Shown here: piece after piece, positions 1 through 6,271 of the stretch
How positions within the stretch are numbered: the stretch's first letter is position 1
Layout: the number at the start of each line of letters is the position of its first letter
NCBI GenBank assembly: GCA_025455245.1
Contig: JALOMX010000041.1
Coordinates: 1 to 10,063, forward strand
Direction of reading: 5' to 3'
Origin: Chitinophagaceae bacterium
Lineage (GTDB): Bacteria > Bacteroidota > Bacteroidia > Chitinophagales > Chitinophagaceae
Length of the DNA: 10,063 bases
The notes under the pieces: model-generated
Seen by the model: the letters and a program-made list of their open reading frames with translations, nothing else
What the model was told of the DNA's origin: nothing
Databases searched by the model: none
Translations under genes and position numbers: made by a program

Positions 1-1023
1 GGCCCGAATAAGATTTTTTGCAAGGTGCCTTGCCTGTTGTTGGGCAGGTGTTCCAATCATGGCATGTCCCATCGGAAAATTGGGATCACCTTCCATGATA
101 GCTGCATCACCCAATGCAAATACATTTTCAAGGCCAATCACTTTGTTATATTCATTTACCTTGTACCGACCGGCCTTTCCCAAAAATTCTTTGTCAATAC
201 CTTTTAAGTTGTTTGATTTAACACCGGCAGCCCAAAGCACCGTATCAGATTCAATAATTTTCCCATTATTCAGTTTCAGGATATTTCCATCGTAGGATTC
301 TACAGCGGTGTTTAATAATACTTCAACACCCATTCCGGTAAGAAACTTCAGGACAGCATCTGAGGATTCTTCAGACATGGAAGACAATACCCTTGGTGAG
401 GCTTCGATAAGGTAAACGCTCATCCGGCTTGCATCAAGTTCTTTATAATCAGAAGGCACAACATGTTTCTTCATTTCGGCAAGGGCGCCTGCTGTTTCTA
501 CGCCGGTTGGCCCACCACCAACCACTACAAATGTGAGCAGTTTACGTTGCGCGGCCTCATTTTTTGCGGTCAGTGCTTTTTCAAAAGCCAATAAAATAGA
601 ACTTCTCAGTTGTAAAGCATCAGACACGGATTTTAATTGCAGGGTATTTGCTTCGAGTACCGTGTTTCCGAAAAAGTTGGTTTGGGCGCCAATAGCAATA
701 ACAAGGTAATCATAGGAAAATTCGCCGATGCTTGTGTGTACGCTGTTGCTTTGGGTATCCACCTGGCGAACCTCCGTCATCCTGAAGACTATATTCGGGT
801 AACGTGACACGACTTTGCGCAATGGATAGGCAATACCATCGGGCCCTATGCCACCCGCCGCCACCTGGTAAAGCATAGGTTGAAAGGTGAAATAATTATT
901 TTTATCGAGCAGGGTAACTCGGTACGGCTTATTTCCAAGTTTTTTTACAAGTTCAAGACCTGCAAATCCGCCTCCAATGATAATGAGGTGTGGCAATTTT
1001 TCATCAAAATACGAATAAGCCAT
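1..1023 (-). CDS. ndh: Type II NADH dehydrogenase (NDH-2), FAD-dependent; 3' end missing
   Basis: Single-subunit, non-proton-pumping enzyme of the inner membrane face that passes electrons from NADH through FAD to the quinone pool. My translation of the minus strand gives 341 residues open to the window edge. The FAD dinucleotide-binding loop GGGFAG is at residues 17-22, followed by the family signature FTFQPMLYQVAAGG (45-58). The second Rossmann motif VVGGGPTGVE (NADH site) is at 167-176, and the FAD-binding ALGDAA motif at 303-308. Family members are usually about 420-440 residues, so roughly the last 80-100, including the membrane-anchoring C-terminus, lie outside. The ATG at 1021-1023 follows the rnr stop by 17 bases and has an AAGGAAG stretch just upstream, the only plausible Shine-Dalgarno I see in this window. 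It is probably the last gene seen of the six-gene operon. A related sulfide:quinone-type oxidoreductase is possible but fits the signature less well. Confidence 0.9.
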   Translation of the reverse strand, partial: MAYSYFDEKLPHLIIIGGGFAGLELVKKLGNKPYRVTLLDKNNYFTFQPMLYQVAAGGIGPDGIAYPLRKVVSRYPNIVFRMTEVRQVDTQSNSVHTSIGEFSYDYLVIAIGAQTNFFGNTVLEANTLQLKSVSDALQLRSSILLAFEKALTAKNEAAQRKLLTFVVVGGGPTGVETAGALAEMKKHVVPSDYKELDASRMSVYLIEASPRVLSSMSEESSDAVLKFLTGMGVEVLLNTAVESYDGNILKLNNGKIIESDTVLWAAGVKSNNLKGIDKEFLGKAGRYKVNEYNKVIGLENVFALGDAAIMEGDPNFPMGHAMIGTPAQQQARHLAKNLIRA

Positions 1024-1040
1024 AAGCTTCCTTCAGGTAG

Positions 1041-3107
1041 TTAACGCTTTCTTTTGCGATGCATATTTTTAGGGATAGGTGCTTTTCCCCTGCTTTGCTT
1101 AGCGCCTTGTGTTTTATTGACTCTATTGCTTGCAGGCCGGCCTTTACTTCTGTTTAATTCCCCCTCGGGAACCCATTCGAAATCAATCTGCCTTTTCTCA
1201 AGATTGGCTGCCACCACCCTGATGTTTACCGTATCACCCATTCTGAAACTGCGACCACTCCGGTAACCAACGAGGGCGTAATCGCTTTGAACAAGGCGGT
1301 AATCATCGTAGTAATTCAGGTCTTTCAGGCTGACAAGGCCTTCACATTTATGCTCTACTGTTTCGGCCCAGAAACCAAATGTAGCAACGCCACTGATAAC
1401 CGCCTCAAAGGTTTCCCCGAGGAACTGTGTCATATACTCAACCTGCTTGTATTTATTGGCAGCCCGCTCGCTATCCATGGCAGCCCGTTCCCGTTCGCTG
1501 CAATGCCTGCATTTCTCTTCAAGCTTTTTATCTGCATGTGTCTTTCCGTCAAGGACTTCCTGCAAAATCCGGTGGACCAATACATCAGGATAACGCCTTA
1601 TGGGAGAGGTGAAATGACAATAATTTTCAAAGGCAAGTCCGTAATGCCCGATATTTTCAATCGTATACACTGCTTTTGCCATGGTCCTGATTCCAAGTTG
1701 TTCAAGAACAGCCTGTTGTGGTGTTCCCTTGGCAAGTTTCAGCATTTCGTTAAAGGAAGCGGCAATAGATTCCGGGCTATTTGTGTTGAATTTGTATCCG
1801 AACTTTCGGGCAAAAGCCATAAAGGGCTCGAGCTTTTCTTCATTAGGCTGATCATGCACGCGATAAGGAAAAGGCAAAGGCTTATCTTTTATTTTTATGG
1901 CAGCTACTTTTTCGGCTACGGCCTTATTGGCCATCAGCATCCATTCTTCAATAAGCTGATGCGCTTCCTTGCTTTCCTTGATTACCACACCAATCGGCTT
2001 CCCATTTTCATCAAGTTTAAACCTTGATTCTGTACTGCTGAAGTTGATGGCTCCTTTTGCAAAACGCTTTTTCCTGAGTAATTGTGCCAACTTGTTCAGC
2101 AGTAAAATTTCCTCAGAATATTTGCCTTCTCCCGATTCGATAATTTCCTGTACCTCTTCGTATGTAAACCGGTGATCTGAATGGATGACCGTTCTGCCAA
2201 GCCAAAGCGACTTTACTTCGCATTTACTGTTTACCTCAAATACGGCAGAGAATGTGTACTTATCTTCATGAGGACGAAGGGAACATAATTCATTGGAAAT
2301 CCTTTCCGGAAGCATTGGATTTACACGATCGGGCAAATATACACTTGTGGCCCTTTCGCAGGCTTCTTCGTCAAGTTGGGTACCGGGGTTCACAAAATGG
2401 CTTACATCGGCAATATGCACACCGATTTCCCAAATACCTTTCCTGAGTGACCGGATACTGATGGCATCATCAAAATCACGTGCATCGGCGGGATCAATGG
2501 TAAAAGTGAGTATTTCCCTGAAATCCTTTCGCTTTTTCAGTTCAGCCGCACTGATGGTTTCGGGTAATCTTTCTGCATCTTCAAGTGCCTCATCGGTAAA
2601 GGTGAGGGGAAATCCGTTTTCAAGAAGGATATCCCGCATCGCCATATCGCTCAGGTTGGTATCCGTAACCACCTCTTTCAATTCACAAACAGGCCTTCGG
2701 TCTTCCTTATTCCATCGTAAAAATCTGACGATTACTTTTTGCTCTTCATCTATTTCAACCTCAGGATCGCTGTCAAGCTCAAAATGAGGCAATGGCTTTT
2801 CTGTATCGGGCAGAAAATACCAACGACCCGCATGTTGACGCAGATTCCCGATAAAATCTGTCTGCCTTCTGTGCAACACCTCTTCCACCCTGCCTTCCCG
2901 CTTTCGCCCATCCCAACCGCTTCTTGTAATTTTTACCCTTACCGTATCGCCATTAAAGGCCTTATTAAAATCGGCAGGCCTTACAAGTACATCACCTCCT
3001 GGATCGCCTGTAATAACATACGCAAGACCCGATCGGGTAATTTCAATTACACCCTTGGCCGTTTCTTGGCTATTTTTATTCTTACCAGACTTTTGCTTTT
3101 TTGCCAT
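1041..3107 (-). CDS. rnr: Ribonuclease R (3'-5' exoribonuclease, RNB/RNase II family)
   Basis: Processive 3'-5' exoribonuclease that degrades structured RNA, mRNA fragments and defective rRNA in the cytoplasm. The product has 688 residues. A lysine-rich start (MAKKQKSGKNKN) leads into cold-shock-like RNA-binding domains at about 18-80 and 85-145. The RNB catalytic domain covers about 190-520. The four metal-binding aspartates are in DPADARDFDDA as D205, D211, D213 and D214, with the spacing of the E. coli RNase II active site. The second signature, HFTSPIRRYPDVLVHR, is at 498-513. An S1 domain follows at about 562-645, then a basic tail ending in HRKRKR, as in RNase R proteins. At 813 residues E. 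coli RNase R is longer; the N-terminal helix-turn-helix segment appears to be absent here. ATG follows the lpxK stop by 2 bases (TAATTATG), so translation is probably coupled, and the short gap leaves no room for a longer start without overlapping lpxK. Confidence 0.97.
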   Translation of the reverse strand: MAKKQKSGKNKNSQETAKGVIEITRSGLAYVITGDPGGDVLVRPADFNKAFNGDTVRVKITRSGWDGRKREGRVEEVLHRRQTDFIGNLRQHAGRWYFLPDTEKPLPHFELDSDPEVEIDEEQKVIVRFLRWNKEDRRPVCELKEVVTDTNLSDMAMRDILLENGFPLTFTDEALEDAERLPETISAAELKKRKDFREILTFTIDPADARDFDDAISIRSLRKGIWEIGVHIADVSHFVNPGTQLDEEACERATSVYLPDRVNPMLPERISNELCSLRPHEDKYTFSAVFEVNSKCEVKSLWLGRTVIHSDHRFTYEEVQEIIESGEGKYSEEILLLNKLAQLLRKKRFAKGAINFSSTESRFKLDENGKPIGVVIKESKEAHQLIEEWMLMANKAVAEKVAAIKIKDKPLPFPYRVHDQPNEEKLEPFMAFARKFGYKFNTNSPESIAASFNEMLKLAKGTPQQAVLEQLGIRTMAKAVYTIENIGHYGLAFENYCHFTSPIRRYPDVLVHRILQEVLDGKTHADKKLEEKCRHCSERERAAMDSERAANKYKQVEYMTQFLGETFEAVISGVATFGFWAETVEHKCEGLVSLKDLNYYDDYRLVQSDYALVGYRSGRSFRMGDTVNIRVVAANLEKRQIDFEWVPEGELNRSKGRPASNRVNKTQGAKQSRGKAPIPKNMHRKRKR

Positions 3108-3109
3108 AA

Positions 3110-4195
3110 TTAATCGGTTGCAGCTGCATTCGGAAAGTTTTGAAGGAAATTCAGAACAGCCATTTCAAAATGCGCACCTTCTTCAAAAAGAAACCTGTGC
3201 CGTATCGGTATAACATACATCGGCACCCCTTCTAACAGCTCCTTGAATTTTTCAAAGCGGACCGCATCTTTTTCTGTTGTCAAAATAATCTTTTGGGCAG
3301 CATCCAGCGAATTAAACTTTTCAACAATATCCTTAAAATCGTCAATCGAAAAAATATGGTGGTCATTATAATTTTTTTCGAAATAGGAATCTACATGCTG
3401 TTCAAGGTAATTCTTTAATGGCAAAGGATTGGCAATACCACAAACAAGCAGCACCTCCTGTTCTTTTTGAAGCGTAATATGCTGCCGGTTTGAAATATGG
3501 TAAGGAAAACCATATTCGATGGAGGTAAAAAATACTTTTTGATGTTTTTGAGGTTTGATCGATTTGAGCATTTCCTGTTTTTTCCCGCTGCCAAGGTCTT
3601 CCGGACATTTGGTAACAATAATAATATCAGCCCTTGCCGCGCTTGATCGGTTATCCCTCAAGTCTCCCGTGGGAAGGTAGGTATCGTGCCAGTAGGGGTT
3701 TGAAAAATCGGTAAGGATGATATTAAAACCGGCCCTGATAGCCCTGTGTTGAAAAGCATCATCGAGTAAAATAACTTTTGTATCTGGGCGGTCGTGCAAC
3801 AGTTGGGGAATGGCCTCTATCCTTTCTTCGCCAACTGCAACGGCCACTTGTGGAAATTTTTTGTAAAACTGCATGGGTTCATCACCTATTTCAAGTGCAG
3901 TAGTGCCTTCATTGGCTAATAAATAGCCGGAAGTTTTGCGTTTGTATCCCCTGCTTAATACGGCGATCTCATACCTTTTTGAAAGCAGGTCCAGAATGTA
4001 CTCGGTCATAGGGCTTTTGCCGGTTCCACCCACGCTCAGGTTGCCAATGCAAATAACCGGCAGGTTAAATTCAATGGATTTAAGCAACCCTTTATCATAA
4101 AACAGATTCCGCAAACGGATATATAACCCGGCCAAAATGGAAACGGGCAATAAAAGAAACCTGATACCGCGAAACAGGTAAAAATTAAAAGACAT
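3110..4195 (-). CDS. lpxK: Tetraacyldisaccharide 4'-kinase (lipid A 4'-kinase)
   Basis: Phosphorylates the 4' position of the tetraacyldisaccharide-1-phosphate precursor to give lipid IVA, the sixth step of the Raetz lipid A pathway, at the cytoplasmic face of the inner membrane. The product is 361 residues, near the family norm. A hydrophobic N-terminal anchor lies at about 11-27. The family P-loop GNLSVGGTGKSP is at 51-62, with Ser where many homologues have Thr, a normal Walker A variant. Further family motifs are SRGYKR (81-86), GDEP (104-107), the DDAFQHR segment (145-151) and TTEKDAVRF (306-314). The start overlaps the end of the cyclo-ligase gene by 11 bases. No Shine-Dalgarno is visible, so reinitiation by ribosomes finishing the upstream gene is the likely way it is translated. 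Its presence shows a lipid A-producing outer membrane. Confidence 0.97.
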   Translation of the reverse strand: MSFNFYLFRGIRFLLLPVSILAGLYIRLRNLFYDKGLLKSIEFNLPVICIGNLSVGGTGKSPMTEYILDLLSKRYEIAVLSRGYKRKTSGYLLANEGTTALEIGDEPMQFYKKFPQVAVAVGEERIEAIPQLLHDRPDTKVILLDDAFQHRAIRAGFNIILTDFSNPYWHDTYLPTGDLRDNRSSAARADIIIVTKCPEDLGSGKKQEMLKSIKPQKHQKVFFTSIEYGFPYHISNRQHITLQKEQEVLLVCGIANPLPLKNYLEQHVDSYFEKNYNDHHIFSIDDFKDIVEKFNSLDAAQKIILTTEKDAVRFEKFKELLEGVPMYVIPIRHRFLFEEGAHFEMAVLNFLQNFPNAAATD

Positions 4196-4757
4196 ACAGT
4201 TGCTGTGGGGTAACGCAATAATTTAAAGGTACATCTGAAGCGTGAATTTCGGGAATGATTGTTTCGGCATTAAACCAACTTAGTCCGACTTTCATTACAT
4301 CCTCCCGGCATGTTGCCAAAAACCGGTCATAATATCCTTTGCCATACCCCAACCTGTTGCCGTGGATATCGAATGCAAGCAACGGTACAAGCACTACATC
4401 TATGTCGGCCGGTTCCACCAGGTTTCCGCTTTTTGGCTGAATCAGGCCAAAGGGGGCTTCTTCCCAGGTCAAAAATTCGTCATCCAGATATACAAGCATT
4501 TCATTTTCAGAGAATCTGACAGATGGATAACAGAACTGCTGCACAATACCCTCCTCTATCAGGACAGTTTCAAAAATATCCGCGGACACCTCATTTTTTT
4601 TCAAAATGGACTTAAAACTCATCCCTAAGTCACTTGATTTCCAATCGATTTCAAGAAACTTATCAACCATCGACGCAAGTAAAGCATGCTTTTCCGGGGT
4701 TGAAAGCGCAGCTCTTTTTTCCAGATATGATTTTCTTAATTCCTTTTTAGAACTCAT
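4185..4757 (-). CDS. 5-formyltetrahydrofolate cyclo-ligase (MTHFS)
   Basis: Converts 5-formyl-tetrahydrofolate plus ATP to 5,10-methenyl-tetrahydrofolate, returning a storage or inhibitory folate to one-carbon metabolism; known as ygfA/fau in E. coli. The product is 190 residues, the usual size. The N-terminal basic helix (KKELRKSYLEKRAAL, residues 4-18) matches the family's ATP-contacting start. The best diagnostic motif is VPLLAFDIHGNRLGYGKGYYDRFL at 124-147, containing the glycine-rich GYGKGYYDR loop that binds phosphate. The ATG overlaps the rsmD stop in ATGA (4-base overlap), and the 3' end overlaps lpxK by 11 bases, so it is embedded between two translationally coupled neighbours. In other bacteria this gene is often near cell-division or 6S RNA genes; neither is seen here. 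Confidence 0.96.
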   Translation of the reverse strand: MSSKKELRKSYLEKRAALSTPEKHALLASMVDKFLEIDWKSSDLGMSFKSILKKNEVSADIFETVLIEEGIVQQFCYPSVRFSENEMLVYLDDEFLTWEEAPFGLIQPKSGNLVEPADIDVVLVPLLAFDIHGNRLGYGKGYYDRFLATCREDVMKVGLSWFNAETIIPEIHASDVPLNYCVTPQQLYVF

Positions 4758-5308
4758 ATTGTCGGATTTGTTTCAGGTTCAAAAAAGCTGAAAACAGTTG
4801 TACCGTAATTTCTTTGCTTTACAAATCCCTTATAGCCTTCATAATTATTTCGGGGAGTATGTTCAAGCACAAAAACGCCACCCGGAGCAAGAAGGCCTTT
4901 TTCTATTATGATTTTTGGTATCTCATCAATGGTTTGCAACGCATAAGGTGGGCCGGCAAAGATGAAATCATATTGGTCGGAACAGTTTTTCAGAAACTCA
5001 AACACCTCCATCCTGACAGCCATAACATTTTGAAAACCAAGGCTTTCAAGGTTTTTCCTGATAAAGGAAAACATTTGCGGATCCTTTTCAACAATGACCG
5101 ATTTTTCTGCCCCCCTGCTTTGCAATTCGTAGGTAATAGCACCTGTTCCGCCAAAAAGGTCAAGGGTAGAAATATCTTCAAAATCAATCATGTTCTGCAA
5201 AATATTGAAAAGGCCCTCCTTGGCAATATCTGTGGTAGGCCGGGTGAAAGGCATTTTCACCGGCGGATTGATTTTTCGTCCTCCATGCCTTCCTCCGATA
5301 ATCCTCAT
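4754..5308 (-). CDS. rsmD: 16S rRNA (guanine(966)-N2)-methyltransferase RsmD family
   Basis: SAM-dependent methyltransferase expected to make m2G966 (E. coli numbering) in 16S rRNA during 30S assembly. The product is 184 residues, the normal size. The family opening MRIIGGRHGGRKI is followed by FTRPTTDIAKEGLFNIL (residues 21-37), the conserved RPT-D-KE-LFN segment. SAM motif I is LDLFGGTGAITYE (49-61), and the acidic SAM-ribose residue is probably E74 in VIVEKD. Motif IV, normally DPPY or NPPY, reads AGPPY: residue 119 is Gly (codon GGC at 4952-4954). The rest of the fold, including VFVLEH (145-150), is intact. The gene starts 29 bases after DUF3822 and ends by overlapping the cyclo-ligase ATG. 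Family assignment is firm; whether the Gly variant keeps full activity is open. Confidence 0.94.
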   Translation of the reverse strand: MRIIGGRHGGRKINPPVKMPFTRPTTDIAKEGLFNILQNMIDFEDISTLDLFGGTGAITYELQSRGAEKSVIVEKDPQMFSFIRKNLESLGFQNVMAVRMEVFEFLKNCSDQYDFIFAGPPYALQTIDEIPKIIIEKGLLAPGGVFVLEHTPRNNYEGYKGFVKQRNYGTTVFSFFEPETNPTI

Positions 5309-5337
5309 GTATCAATTGATTTTTAGAATAAAACTGC

Positions 5338-6159
5338 TTACTTCAAAGAAAGGTAATGTGCATAATGGCTGAAAAAATGACCGGGAATATCATGACTGTA
5401 ACTCTCCCCTTCCCATAACGAGTAATTTTCAAAAAACCGGTACGGACTTTGCAACAAAGGCGAATCTTTATCCAGCATTCCTGATACATTCCAATGGATG
5501 CGTGAAGATTCAATTCCCCATTGGTTGGTCAGGTTAAGCAAAAAATAGGAAAGGTCCTCCGGGTGTTGTACCTGAACATTTTTCACACAAAGCAACTGCC
5601 CCGATCTGCCCAAACAAACCCAGGCCATGGATTCGGAAATTAAAATCATCCCTTTGTTCACTTCAGGCCCAATGGCGTTCATAAGTTGAATGAGTAAAGT
5701 TGCCATTGATTTACATCTGACAACCAAAAAATGCTCCTGAAGTAATTGTATTAGGTTTTGGGGGGCTTCCCAGCACAAAATCATTTCTTCCTGTGGTAAA
5801 ACATCAGCTCCTGTAAACTGAATGTCAGGTGGATCGGAAAAAAGAGTGGAGAGTTGATCTTTAGCCGCTTCCTTTTCATATAAAAAGGCAGGCAGCGGTA
5901 GAAATCTTTCCGAATTTACAAACACTTCAGTTTCAAGTTCCCTAAGTTGAAGCAACTGTGATTGCTGCAACATGACGGAAAAATCTGAATCCCAATCGGT
6001 AACCCCGTTAAAAACTTCAATGCCGTCAATACGTTTTGCATCGCAGTTCCAAAGCAAAACACTCAATTGAGTACCACCGGCTTCAACAAGCAGTTTACGG
6101 GAATTGGCCTCAAAAACTTCATTTTTGGCCGGACTTTTTTGAAAAATTAAGCTAACCAT
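5338..6159 (-). CDS. DUF3822 family protein, function unknown
   Basis: A 273-residue protein I assign to DUF3822, a family of uncharacterised proteins of about 260-280 residues found in Bacteroidota. The C-terminal pattern SPYRFFENYSLW (238-249), then IPGHFFSHYAHYLSLK (258-273), is typical, as is its position directly before rsmD. No signal peptide or membrane segment is visible, so it should be cytoplasmic. From memory, a structural-genomics structure from Bacteroides thetaiotaomicron was described as having an actin-like ATPase fold; I cannot confirm that here. Two alternating beta-rich/helical halves (about 20-100 and 125-235) would be compatible with such a duplicated fold, but no clear nucleotide-binding glycine motif stands out. 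It is the first gene of the six-gene operon. The ATG at 6157-6159 is the only Met before residue 63. Function should not be guessed beyond the link to rsmD. Confidence 0.85.
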   Translation of the reverse strand: MVSLIFQKSPAKNEVFEANSRKLLVEAGGTQLSVLLWNCDAKRIDGIEVFNGVTDWDSDFSVMLQQSQLLQLRELETEVFVNSERFLPLPAFLYEKEAAKDQLSTLFSDPPDIQFTGADVLPQEEMILCWEAPQNLIQLLQEHFLVVRCKSMATLLIQLMNAIGPEVNKGMILISESMAWVCLGRSGQLLCVKNVQVQHPEDLSYFLLNLTNQWGIESSRIHWNVSGMLDKDSPLLQSPYRFFENYSLWEGESYSHDIPGHFFSHYAHYLSLK

Positions 6160-6166
6160 GCAGGCA

Positions 6167-6174
6167 CAAACGTA
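6167..6174 (-). promoter_or_regulatory. Putative -7 promoter element of the DUF3822-rsmD-lpxK-rnr-ndh operon
   Basis: The minus strand reads TACGTTTG, an exact match to the Bacteroidota -7 consensus TAnnTTTG. No TTG is visible at the usual 19-21 base spacing upstream. The element ends only 7 bases before the DUF3822 ATG, so transcription from it would give an almost leaderless mRNA. A second, weaker match (TAATTTTA, 6176-6183) overlaps the A/T-rich stretch just upstream. Confidence 0.35.
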
Positions 6175-6197
6175 TTAAAATTATACCATAGGAAAGG

Positions 6198-6215
6198 AGG
6201 GTTTTCCCGAACCCT
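6198..6215. repeat. Inverted repeat between divergent promoters (possible operator)
   Basis: AGGGTT, a 6-base spacer (TTCCCG), then AACCCT: a perfect 6-bp dyad in the middle of the 112-base divergent intergenic region. It lies upstream of both predicted -7 elements, overlapping the expected -33 zone of each. It could bind a regulator controlling both transcripts. An 18-base dyad with a 6-bp arm can also arise by chance, and the lack of a following T-run argues against a terminator. Confidence 0.35.
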
Positions 6216-6238
6216 GAAACTATTAATTTACAATGCTT

Positions 6239-6246
6239 TAGTTTTG
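6239..6246 (+). promoter_or_regulatory. Putative -7 promoter element of the CNNM/CorC-plug gene pair
   Basis: TAGTTTTG matches the Bacteroidota -7 consensus TAnnTTTG at every defined base. A CTG at 6214-6216 is a one-mismatch candidate for the -33 TTG at 22-base spacing. Transcription would begin near 6250, giving a 5' untranslated leader of about 20 bases before the ATG at 6272. No Shine-Dalgarno lies in that leader, which is usual in this phylum. Confidence 0.5.
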
Positions 6247-6271
6247 CCTGTACATCAAGCATTCAAGTTGA

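Noticed and set aside
1287..2027. A 246-codon open frame on the plus strand opposite rnr
   Set aside because: It lies wholly antisense to the RNase R catalytic region, has no recognisable domain and an odd Phe/Cys/His-rich composition, and disagrees with the clear RNB motifs on the other strand. It is a shadow of the real gene's codon pattern.
2293..2787. A 164-codon Ser-rich open frame on the plus strand opposite rnr
   Set aside because: Its serine runs are the reverse complement of Asp/Glu/Arg-rich RNase R codons; there is no independent evidence of coding.
4814..5326. A 170-codon open frame on the plus strand opposite rsmD
   Set aside because: Fully antisense to a well-supported rsmD gene, with no promoter, family motif or plausible protein features.
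6191..6200. GGAAAGGAGG, which resembles a strong Shine-Dalgarno sequence
   Set aside because: The next plus-strand ATG (6233) is followed by a stop after two codons, and the real gene start is about 70 bases away. It more likely belongs to the promoter/operator region.
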